Shown here: positions 25,663-33,505 of the stretch, piece by piece
How the letters are laid out: each line of letters opens with the position of its first letter
How positions within the stretch are numbered: the first letter of the stretch is position 1
Assembly: GCA_038239145.1 (NCBI GenBank)
Contig: JBBSFB010000020.1
Location: forward strand, 1-64,000
DNA: 64,000 nucleotides
Reading direction: 5' to 3'
Origin: PALSA-610 sp038239145
GTDB lineage: Bacteria > Actinomycetota > Acidimicrobiia > IMCC26256 > PALSA-610
Notes under the pieces: model-generated
Database searches by the model: none
What the model saw: only the letters and a program-made list of their open reading frames with translations
What the model was told of the DNA's origin: nothing
Made by a program: the position numbers and the translations under genes

Positions 25663-28600
25663 TCACGGGCTCGATCGGAGCCCCTGGCCCAGAACCACTT
25701 CCGGAACCGCGCCGACTCCGAGCCCGGCGAGAATGGCGGTGGCCTCCCCGTCGGGCCGCGCCTCGGACGTTCCCCACGCGTCGAGGCGGCTCGACGCGAC
25801 GAGGGTCAGCGCGATCTCGTAGCTCTGCGCCTGGTCGCGGCCGAGGATCAGGCTCTCGTCGAGCGCGGCACGCGCCCCGACGAGATCGCCGGTCTGGGCA
25901 CGCGCGTAGCCGAGGCATCGATAGAGCGGCGGTCCGAGCAGACCGATCTCGCCTCCGGCGCGCGCCGCCGCAATCGTTCCGTCGAGCATCTCCAACGCGG
26001 CCAGCGGGTCGCCCGCCAGCACCATCGCTTCCGCGATGAACGTCTCCACCTGACGCACCTCGAACCCGCCTTCGATGAAGACGAATCCGGCGCGCGACTC
26101 CTCGAGCATGACGAGGGCCTCCTCGGCGCGCCCGCGCCGGGCGGCAATCCGGCCGAGGAACGCCGTAGCGAGCGCGAGGCCACCGCGGTAGCCGACGGCC
26201 GAGTACACCCGGCATGCGTCGTTGAGGAGCGCTTCGGCCTCGTCATAGTGACCGCGCTCGAGCAGGATCTCCGCACAGTTCGCGCTCGCGAGTGCGGCCT
26301 CGACGACGTCGCCGGTACGAAGACGCGTGTCCCGGGCCCGCTCCGACAGTGCGAGGGCCTCGTCCCAGCGGCCGCCGTAGTAGGCCAGCTGACCGAGGTT
26401 GTTCGCGACCGCTGCTTGCCCGCCCAGGTTGCCGAGTTGCTCGTAGAGCTCCAGCGCCTCGACGGAGTTCGTGGCGAGGTCGAGACGCCCGAGACCGATA
26501 TACGCCCAGTCGAGCACGAACTCGGCGTGCGCGAGCGCATCGAGGTCGCGAGCTGCGCGCGCGAGCTCGATCGCCGTCTCGCACCATTGGATGGCTTCGT
26601 GGTGACGACCCTGGGCCTGGCGCACGGTGCCGTACCACGCCGAGAGTTGCGCACGCGTCGCGGCCGTCGCCGCCGTCGCTTCGTCGTCAGCGAGCGCGTC
26701 GAGCTGCCGTAAACCTCGCCGGAGCCACCGGATCGCCTGCGAATAGCGGCCGAGCCGCTCGGCGATCCACGCTTCTTTCAAGCACAGTTGCGCGTCGTAC
26801 ACGGGATCGTCGGCCCGCATCCGGCGAGCCATCCGATACGCGTCGCGCGCCCGGTCGTATACGCCGATCTGATCACGGACGTCGCCGAGCGCCTCCGCGA
26901 TCACGGACACGTCGACTCCGTCGACATCGGCAATCCGGCGGGCCGAGGCGAGCGCTCGTTCGAGCAACTCCGACGCCTCGACATTGGCGTAATCGGCTCG
27001 CGCGCGCTCGGCCGCGATGCGCGAGTACCGCCACGCCTCAGAATGACGATCGCCATGGAAGAAATGCAGTGAGAGCAACGCCGCTTGCTCTTCGGCTCGT
27101 TCGGCAGATGCCTCGATCGCTTCCGCGACGCGCTCGTGCAGCTTGCGGCGCGTTCCGTACGCCAGGCCCTCGTACGCCACGTCACGAAGCAGTGAATACC
27201 GGAAGCGGAGTCGACCCGGTCCATCGTTGACGAGCAGACCCTCGAGACCGATCGTCGGTGACGTCCCGTCGGAGTCGACGACGGCTGCGAGCAGCGGCTC
27301 GTCAAAGGCATGACCGAGCACCGCTGCGAGCCTCAGGCGGCGACGGGTTGCGGCCGGGAGCCGATCGATCTGCGCCGACACGAGCGAATCAATGGAGTCG
27401 GGCAAGCCGGTGACCGCACCGGCGGCGCCGGCTTCGCGCGTCAACTCGCTCAGGAATCGCGGATTGCCCCCCGCCCGTTGGATCAACAGACCGACCTCGT
27501 GCGGACGCAACGGTTCGGTGTCGGTTGCCTCACGCACGAGCTCGGTCGCGTCGGCGTCGGTGAGCGGCCCGAGCGTGAGCACCCACGATTCCGGGGCCGA
27601 GATGTGGAACCCGGAATCGTCGTCGTTGCGGGTCAGGCACACGAGCCACGGGCCAGTCGAGATCGCGGTCTCGACCTGGCGGAGAACGTCCGTCGAAGCC
27701 TCGTCCATCCAGTGGGCGTCCTCGATCACGATCAAGGTCGGGGTGCGCAGCATCGCGGCGACGAAGCTCGCACTCGTCTCCTCCACGAGGCGCTTGCGAA
27801 ACCGGCGCTCGAGCGCGGCCGTCTCCGGGGTGTCGGTGATGTGGAGCTGCAACGGCGTCGCGAGTAACGGGAGTCGGTCGAGCAACTCGGGGGCGACGCT
27901 CACCACCCGTTCCCGCAACGCGTGCTCGATGGTCGCGCTTGACGCGCTGCTCGGTAGCTCCATGATCCGGAGCAGAACCTCGCGGAACGCCCAGTACGCG
28001 TTCGCAGACGCGTACGGCTCGCACGCAATGCTCACGCACCTGAGATCCGATGCCTCGCGTCGGAGCTCGTCGACGAGGCGCGATTTGCCGATGCCGGGCT
28101 CGCCGCGCAGCTCCACGACCGAGCCCGAACCGTTGCGGGCGGCGGTCGCGGCGCCCCGCAGGACCGCGAGCTCCTCGGCCCGGCCTACGAGCGCGAGCGT
28201 CACGTCCTCGGAGCGCGCGACCGGTTGCAGGCCGCCGACCGCGTACGCCTCGACCGGTCTCGCCTTGCCCTTGACCATGAATGGTGGGAGTGGCTCCGTT
28301 GAGAACGGGCTGCGCGCGACGTCGAGCACGCCCTTCGTCGCGAGGATCTGTCCGGGCGACGCCGCCGCCATCAACCGGGCCGCGAGGTTCACCGTGTCCC
28401 CCATCACCGTGTACGTGCGGCGGTAGCTCGGCCCGATCTCACCGGCGAACACGTGTCCACGATTCACGCCGATGCGGACGGGCAGCACATGCTCTTGTTC
28501 GACGATGCGACGCACGGCCCGCAACATGCGTTCCTCGTCCTGGCCGGCCGCGCGCGGCACTCCCGCCGCGAGAATGATCTTCCCGCCGTCACGATCGATG

Positions 28601-29493
28601 TCGGTCCCGAGAAAGGTGACGTCGTGTTCCTCGGCCGCGGCCTCGGCCCCGGCGAGCAGCTCGTCGAGCGCTGTGGCGAGCACCTCCGGACCCTGACTTT
28701 CGACGAGCTCGTCGACACCATCGAAGTGGACGAACGCGACGGTGGCGACACGATGCTCGGGGTCGTCGCCACCGGCGACGAGGTGATCGCGCAGACGTGT
28801 GGGCACCGCAGTGCGCAACGGCGCGTTCGTCGCGTCGAATGGACGGGGAGCCTCCCCGCTCGATCGGCCCGGAGCGTTGCGGAGCAATACGCCGGGGCCC
28901 TTGGTCGCACCCACCGCCCCCGCGCCGATCAACGACGCAGTCGCCGGGCTGACGACGATCTCGTCGGCTTCCGCGGTGCCCTCCATCAGAACCGTCTGCG
29001 TGGCCGCGGGCCCCGTGATCACGAGCTCACGGTGCGACTCGCCGACGAGAAAAAGGAGAAAGCGTCCGCTGTGCACGCCGACCGACATGCGCAGACGAAC
29101 AACCCGGCCCTGGGTCTCGATACGCCCGACCGTGCGTAGACGGGAGCGCATGCTGGTCGCGGCTCGGCACGCGCGCGCGGCGTGGTCCTCGTCGCGAAAG
29201 AGGATGAAGAGCGCGTCCCCGCCAAACTTGAGGAGCATCCCGCCTTCGGCGTACGCAACCGCGAGGAGCTCGGCGAAGCACGAACCGATGACGTCGGTCA
29301 GCTCCTCGGCGCCGACGCGTCCGTTGCGGGCCAGCCGCTCCGACAAGCGCGTGAACCCGGAGATGTCGACGAACACTGCGGTCGCGTCGACCGCTTGCCA
29401 ACGCCGCTCGGGTTCATCCGCGATCCACTCGTGCACGAGGCGCGGCAGGAAGGGGGCGAGCGCCTCAAACTCCCCGTCCGCGTGCTCCGACAT
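25663..29493 (-). CDS. Tandem class III nucleotidyl cyclase-AAA ATPase-TPR protein (sAC-like layout)
   Basis: 1276 residues from ATG 29493 (an in-frame GTG lies 12 nt earlier). Cyclase domain 1, ~35-200: first metal Asp in 'FVDISGFTRL', Lys and second Asp in 'LLKFGGDALF', but the Asn-x3-Arg helix is replaced by 'AATQTVLM'. Cyclase domain 2, ~250-420: first Asp replaced ('AFVHFDGV'), yet 'YTVMGDTVNLAARL' carries the Asp, Asn and Arg missing from domain 1. ATPase, ~435-780: Walker A 'GEPGIGKS', Walker B 'LIVIEDAHWMDE'. The rest, ~800-1276, is TPR-like helices. The order C1-C2-NTPase-TPR equals mammalian soluble adenylyl cyclase. The Lys/Asp pair predicts ATP as substrate. Cytoplasmic. Forms an operon with the PycTM-like gene. 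Confidence 0.88.
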   Translation of the reverse strand: MSEHADGEFEALAPFLPRLVHEWIADEPERRWQAVDATAVFVDISGFTRLSERLARNGRVGAEELTDVIGSCFAELLAVAYAEGGMLLKFGGDALFILFRDEDHAARACRAATSMRSRLRTVGRIETQGRVVRLRMSVGVHSGRFLLFLVGESHRELVITGPAATQTVLMEGTAEADEIVVSPATASLIGAGAVGATKGPGVLLRNAPGRSSGEAPRPFDATNAPLRTAVPTRLRDHLVAGGDDPEHRVATVAFVHFDGVDELVESQGPEVLATALDELLAGAEAAAEEHDVTFLGTDIDRDGGKIILAAGVPRAAGQDEERMLRAVRRIVEQEHVLPVRIGVNRGHVFAGEIGPSYRRTYTVMGDTVNLAARLMAAASPGQILATKGVLDVARSPFSTEPLPPFMVKGKARPVEAYAVGGLQPVARSEDVTLALVGRAEELAVLRGAATAARNGSGSVVELRGEPGIGKSRLVDELRREASDLRCVSIACEPYASANAYWAFREVLLRIMELPSSASSATIEHALRERVVSVAPELLDRLPLLATPLQLHITDTPETAALERRFRKRLVEETSASFVAAMLRTPTLIVIEDAHWMDEASTDVLRQVETAISTGPWLVCLTRNDDDSGFHISAPESWVLTLGPLTDADATELVREATDTEPLRPHEVGLLIQRAGGNPRFLSELTREAGAAGAVTGLPDSIDSLVSAQIDRLPAATRRRLRLAAVLGHAFDEPLLAAVVDSDGTSPTIGLEGLLVNDGPGRLRFRYSLLRDVAYEGLAYGTRRKLHERVAEAIEASAERAEEQAALLSLHFFHGDRHSEAWRYSRIAAERARADYANVEASELLERALASARRIADVDGVDVSVIAEALGDVRDQIGVYDRARDAYRMARRMRADDPVYDAQLCLKEAWIAERLGRYSQAIRWLRRGLRQLDALADDEATAATAATRAQLSAWYGTVRQAQGRHHEAIQWCETAIELARAARDLDALAHAEFVLDWAYIGLGRLDLATNSVEALELYEQLGNLGGQAAVANNLGQLAYYGGRWDEALALSERARDTRLRTGDVVEAALASANCAEILLERGHYDEAEALLNDACRVYSAVGYRGGLALATAFLGRIAARRGRAEEALVMLEESRAGFVFIEGGFEVRQVETFIAEAMVLAGDPLAALEMLDGTIAAARAGGEIGLLGPPLYRCLGYARAQTGDLVGARAALDESLILGRDQAQSYEIALTLVASSRLDAWGTSEARPDGEATAILAGLGVGAVPEVVLGQGLRSSP

Positions 29494-30001
29494 CGCCCAC
29501 CCCACGGTCCTCGCTCACGGCCCCAGAAACGAGATCGCTCCCGGACGCGAGTTCAGCACGGAACCCCGATGATCTCAGGGCCCGCCCGCGGCGGCACATT
29601 ACTTCTCGCGGCGCGTTTCTCGCAGCGCCAGAAAGGCGTCAGCGCGAGGAGCGGTGCTCGACTCGCTCGGCCCACCCGGTAAAGCGGCATTTCGTCGGGC
29701 GTCCCGGTCCGGCCGGAACCGGGACGGGGACAGAAAACGACACGGATCGCGGGCGGGGCTTGGGCGCGGCCCGGCGTACCACCCGCTTCGGTACTCGGTA
29801 ACTGCGTCCGGTGTCGCCTCTCACATCAGGAGGGTTCCCGTCATTGGTCCGGTCAAAACGGTCATCGGACTTCGCGCCGGACGCGTCGATCTCGTCGATT
29901 CTGCGCACAACGGCCTCAAGACGCGAACCGATTGGACGATCGCAACGTTGAACTCGAGGCCAGCTATCACTCAAGTCACCTTCAAGATCGGGGTTACTCC
30001 A
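29494..30001. other. 500-nt divergent gap upstream of the cyclase operon
   Basis: No supported gene. A plus-strand frame continuous with the next gene is open from 29654 but is Arg-rich noise until about 29820. The part nearest 29493 must hold the promoter of the cyclase operon on the minus strand. A strong hairpin is present at 29700-29726. No consensus promoter recognised. Confidence 0.4.
29700..29726. promoter_or_regulatory. Perfect 9-bp hairpin in the cyclase divergent gap
   Basis: CGTCCCGGT (29700-29708) and ACCGGGACG (29718-29726) pair perfectly around a CCGGCCGGA centre that can itself pair. No T-run follows. It sits about 210 nt upstream of the cyclase start and 275 nt upstream of the PH-like gene. 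Could be an operator, a leader structure, or the terminator of a lost gene. Confidence 0.35.
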
Positions 30002-30367
30002 ATGGCGATTCGCGACACGCTGCGATCGAACGCCGCTCATGTCCTGAAGCCGGGCGAGACCGTGCAGCAGGTTTTTGCGGCCCAGACCGCGAGCCCGTAC
30101 TGGGCCCTGCTGTCCTACTGGATCGTGATCTTCAAGAACGCGTACCGAGTGGTGGTCGTCACCGATCAGCGGATCATCGTGTGCAAGTCGGGACGCCTGC
30201 GCGTGACACCGGTGAACGACGTCCTCGCCGAGTTCCCGCGCTCGACCAAGATCGGCCCCGCGTCGGGGGTTTGGTACAAGTGCGACACGTTGGGCGAGCG
30301 GCTCTACGTGCACAAGCGCTACCACAAGGACATCACGGCCGCCGACGCGCTCCAGACCGCGCCTTAG
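30002..30367 (+). CDS. Bacterial PH-like domain protein
   Basis: 121 residues. After a short helical lead ('MAIRDTLRSNAAHVLKPGETVQQVFAAQTA') come seven strands of PH-like type: 'RVVVVTDQRIIVCKSGRL', 'NDVLAEFPRSTKIGP' and 'GERLYVHKRYHKDI'. The 'VTDQRI' motif is the usual signature of bacterial PH domains (YokE/bPH). A weakly hydrophobic 'YWALLSYWIVIFKN' may touch the membrane. ATG 30002 chosen; upstream frame is noise. Function unknown, possibly lipid or partner binding. Its end overlaps the convergent glycosidase-like gene by 4 nt. Confidence 0.65.
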   Translation: MAIRDTLRSNAAHVLKPGETVQQVFAAQTASPYWALLSYWIVIFKNAYRVVVVTDQRIIVCKSGRLRVTPVNDVLAEFPRSTKIGPASGVWYKCDTLGERLYVHKRYHKDITAADALQTAP

Positions 30368-32607
30368 ACACGCGGGCGCAGGTACACCTTCGTCCAGCCC
30401 GCGCCGTGGCCGGGGACCGCAATCGCCCATCGGCCGGTTGCGGCGTCGCGCTCCACGTCGAACTCGTTCGGACCGGCGCCCGGTGACCAGCTTCGAGCCG
30501 TCACCGGGTGTCGCGACCATCCGCAGAGCCGCACGTGCTCGCCCGCGCCCACGACGGTGACGACCACCGTGTCGTCGTCGGCCGTGATCCGGGCGATGCG
30601 CGCGTCACCCACGCACGCGTACAGCGTGGGATCGCCGACCACCGCGATGCCGTTCGCGAACACGGGGGCGAGCACCCGATAGTCCCACTCGGCCCGGGCC
30701 AACACGACGTCGAATCCACTCTGGGCCGGCAACACGTCGATGACGTCACGACGCCAGTCGAAGACCGCGATCTCCGGAGTGCCGGGTCGGTCCTCGCCGA
30801 GATCGGCAAACGTGACACGAGCCGCGCGGGCGTCGTCCCCGCCGACGCCGCACGTCAGCACGTATCCCCACCGCCCGGCCGCGTGGTGCGAATACGTGCT
30901 CCCGACGAGCAGTTCCCCGCTCCACATCGGCGCGGCGAACGCAGCACCGTCCACTGCGGCGATCGGCGCGTCGGGCCGGACCAACACTCCGTCGGCGCGG
31001 CACGTCCGCCGGATCAGGTCGATGCCGGCTTCGCCGATGCGGTCGCCGACACCGACGGGTCCCGCCGACAACGCCGCGAGCAGGGCCTCGACCTCGCGCG
31101 TCCCGGAGGTCGGCGCCGAGTGGAACACGTCCTTGTACGGCCACAAGCCGAGCGCGCGGGCCATCACGTTCGTGTGCAGGAACCAGGCCCACAGCACCTC
31201 GGGTCCGACCAGATACCCGTGATCGCCGCTCGTGCGAATCGATGTGACGTTGTGCAGCCGGCTCGTCTGCGCAAAATCAGCGGGCGACGCCATGCACCAT
31301 TGCGCGTGGAGGTCGCGCGTACCGAGCGCCGCGTCGATGCCCTCTTGCCACGCCGCGGCGCGACCCGCCGCGCGGAGCCCGCGGACACCGAGGAAGCACT
31401 CGATCAACCAGTCGTGCTCGAACACCTCGACGCCCCACGCCACGGCCTGATCGAGCAAGCGTTCGTAGAGTTCGGCGCTCTGCGGGTGGGCCCGATCACC
31501 GTCGGTCCACATCTCGATGTCGTCGGCGTACACCGACTTCGACGACAGGTGCCGGCAGTGCACGACCAGAGGGCGGCGACCGAGCCTTTCCCGCAACGCG
31601 GGGATGCCGTCCGGCAGCACGTCGGCACGCGGTTCCCAACGAACCATGCCCGACGGCGGAACCACCCATTCGTCGGTGTCGAATGGTCGCAACACCTCGT
31701 GCGGGTACCACCACGAGTCGAGCTGCACCGCGCCGACGGGCAGACCGCGCGCCTCGAGGTCGTCGACCGCGGCGACGACAGTCGACGCGGGATCGAGCCC
31801 CGGCGCGGTGCGATACCAGTACGCGCTCCCGTTGTCGGTCCAGTAGGAGAGTCGGGTTCCGAGGATGTCGGCGTCGCGCCGAGGGGCGGGAACACCGGAC
31901 GCCGATCGGAGCAGGCGCGCCCAGGTGGCGAAGCACTCGCGCGGACCGCCGCCGGCGATGACCGCGAGCTCGGTGGCGAAGCCGGCGGGCACTTCGTCGA
32001 TGTCGCCGTGCCAACCGGCGCGCAGCCCCGAGTCGGCTTGTTCCTTGCCCGCCGGGACGGCGATCACCTGCTCGTGAAACGACTCGAGCGGAGCGAGCAA
32101 CAGCGTGCGGCCGTCGGGAGCCACCAGGCCGAGCGGCACGACGACCGCGGGGCGGAACGGCAGGAGCCGCCAACGCGACAATGCGGCGTCGCTGAAGACC
32201 GGCAACGCGAATTCCGTGTACTGGTGCCCGAACCCCCGCAGTCCGTCCGGAGCGCCACCCGCAGCGCGTGCATCCGGACGGAAGTGCCAGGCGACCGCAG
32301 GCGCGGCGAAGTCGTTCGAGCCGATGCCGTGCTGCGCCGAGAGCGCCTCGAGCCGGATGACGACAACCGGCTCCCCGGGCAGGGCACGAACTTCGCTGCG
32401 CAGCCAGTCGGAGGCGATCGTCATGGCCGAGCCGGAACGTTCGACGGGCCCCACGGCCGCGATGCCGGGCGAGACCAGGGTTGCCGGACCGAGCCAGTCG
32501 GGCTCGTCCCAACCGATCCGCAGCGTGGCGTCGGCACCCAGCCGAACCCGCAACGGGCCCGCGTCGATGGTGTGCACGTCTTCGTCGCGATCAGGCACGA
32601 GCTGCAT
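30364..32607 (-). CDS. Large glycoside hydrolase-like protein (GH31/GH36-type barrel)
   Basis: 747 residues, no signal peptide. Residues ~1-235 look like an N-terminal beta-sandwich. Residues ~250-560 read as a TIM barrel, with conserved strand ends 'VQLDSWWYP', 'PLVVHCRHLSSK', 'VEVFEHDWLIE' and 'TSIRTSGDHGYL'. The D-S-W-W and H-D-W positions are where GH31/GH36/GH97-like enzymes place catalytic acids, but I cannot name the family with certainty. The C-terminal ~150 residues look like a beta domain ('IAVFDWRRDVIDVL'). Probably acts on an oligosaccharide in the cytoplasm. Divergent from a small acetyltransferase-like gene. Confidence 0.6.
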   Translation of the reverse strand: MQLVPDRDEDVHTIDAGPLRVRLGADATLRIGWDEPDWLGPATLVSPGIAAVGPVERSGSAMTIASDWLRSEVRALPGEPVVVIRLEALSAQHGIGSNDFAAPAVAWHFRPDARAAGGAPDGLRGFGHQYTEFALPVFSDAALSRWRLLPFRPAVVVPLGLVAPDGRTLLLAPLESFHEQVIAVPAGKEQADSGLRAGWHGDIDEVPAGFATELAVIAGGGPRECFATWARLLRSASGVPAPRRDADILGTRLSYWTDNGSAYWYRTAPGLDPASTVVAAVDDLEARGLPVGAVQLDSWWYPHEVLRPFDTDEWVVPPSGMVRWEPRADVLPDGIPALRERLGRRPLVVHCRHLSSKSVYADDIEMWTDGDRAHPQSAELYERLLDQAVAWGVEVFEHDWLIECFLGVRGLRAAGRAAAWQEGIDAALGTRDLHAQWCMASPADFAQTSRLHNVTSIRTSGDHGYLVGPEVLWAWFLHTNVMARALGLWPYKDVFHSAPTSGTREVEALLAALSAGPVGVGDRIGEAGIDLIRRTCRADGVLVRPDAPIAAVDGAAFAAPMWSGELLVGSTYSHHAAGRWGYVLTCGVGGDDARAARVTFADLGEDRPGTPEIAVFDWRRDVIDVLPAQSGFDVVLARAEWDYRVLAPVFANGIAVVGDPTLYACVGDARIARITADDDTVVVTVVGAGEHVRLCGWSRHPVTARSWSPGAGPNEFDVERDAATGRWAIAVPGHGAGWTKVYLRPRV

Positions 32608-32661
32608 TCAATCCGATAGAGAGGACGCAGGAGAACAACCCAGCCACCGACGGAGGGCGAG

Positions 32662-33168
32662 ATGAGCAACGCAGGCAAGTGGTTGCCGCCGGACTTCGAG
32701 CATCCGCTCCGGGTGGAGTTGGCAACCGGGCACCACCTCCGCCCGATCCGGGAGAGCGACGTCGACATCGACTACCCGATGGTCATGCAGTCGCGCGAGC
32801 AGCTGTGGGCGGTCTTCGGCGCGCCGTGGGGATGGCCGCCGGAGTCGATGACCTTCGAACAGGACCGGGCCGACCTCGCCCGGCACGAGCAGGAGATCCG
32901 CGACCACGAGTCGTTCAACTACGCGGTGTTCGACTCGGCCGAATCGCAGATCCTCGGATGTGTCTACGTCGACCCCGCCGAACGCGTCGGCGCCGATGCC
33001 GACGTCTGTTGGTGGGTCGTCGACGACCCCGAGGGCCGGCTCGAAGCGAGCCTCTCCGAGCTCGTCCCCCGTTGGATCGCGACCTCCTGGCCCTTCGCTC
33101 GACCCCGCTTCATCGGACGCGATCTCAGCTGGGACGAGTGGCTCGCGTTGCCGGAAATCGAGCACTGA
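32662..33168 (+). CDS. GNAT-like N-acetyltransferase family protein
   Basis: 168 residues. 'HHLRPIRESDVDIDYPMVM' is a typical GNAT first strand and helix, and 'YAVFDSAESQILGCVYVDP' the central beta hairpin. The acetyl-CoA loop (Q/R-x2-G-x-G/A) is not recognisable: the region reads 'DDPEGRLEASLSELVPRWI'. So it may be a divergent or inactive member. Ribosome site GGAGGGCGAG precedes ATG 32662. Divergent from the glycosidase-like gene. Confidence 0.6.
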   Translation: MSNAGKWLPPDFEHPLRVELATGHHLRPIRESDVDIDYPMVMQSREQLWAVFGAPWGWPPESMTFEQDRADLARHEQEIRDHESFNYAVFDSAESQILGCVYVDPAERVGADADVCWWVVDDPEGRLEASLSELVPRWIATSWPFARPRFIGRDLSWDEWLALPEIEH

Positions 33169-33235
33169 GGCCGGACCCCGGGCGACCGGGCGAAAGCCGC
33201 GCGTCCGACCAAACCTGTCGATATCGTGAACTCCG

Positions 33236-33505
33236 ATGGGGGTTCCTGAAGACGCATTGATCCGGAAAGCGGTCGGGCTCGTCGCCCACCAGATCTCGGG
33301 AGCGGAAACCCGACGCGCGTTGGCATGTGGCGAACCCCGACGCGGATACATGTTCGGCAACCACGGTGACCGCCTGCGATTCATCGTGCCGCCCGGCTAC
33401 GACGACCTCACTGCGCCCCTCGTGGATCGGTTCGGCTCGCGCATCATCGTCGAGGTTGCCGACAACCGCGTCGAACGCGTCGACGGCCGCGTCAATCGGA
33501 GATGA
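33236..33505 (+). CDS. Small hypothetical protein
   Basis: 89 residues, ATG 33236. 'HQISGAETRRALACGEPRRGYMFGNHGDRLRFIVPPGYDD' and 'SRIIVEVADNRVERVDG' show alternating strands without membrane or metal motifs. Codon use looks normal and the reading is more protein-like than the opposite strand. The last 14 nt overlap the convergent diguanylate cyclase gene. No family recognised. Confidence 0.45.
   Translation: MGVPEDALIRKAVGLVAHQISGAETRRALACGEPRRGYMFGNHGDRLRFIVPPGYDDLTAPLVDRFGSRIIVEVADNRVERVDGRVNRR

Noticed and set aside
24562..26712. 716-codon plus-strand frame across the cyclase/effector operon
   Set aside because: Antisense of three genes with clear domains; no family sequence.
30508..32619. 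703-codon open frame on the plus strand opposite the glycosidase-like gene
   Set aside because: Arg/Glu/His-rich antisense frame typical of high-GC DNA; the minus strand has barrel motifs.
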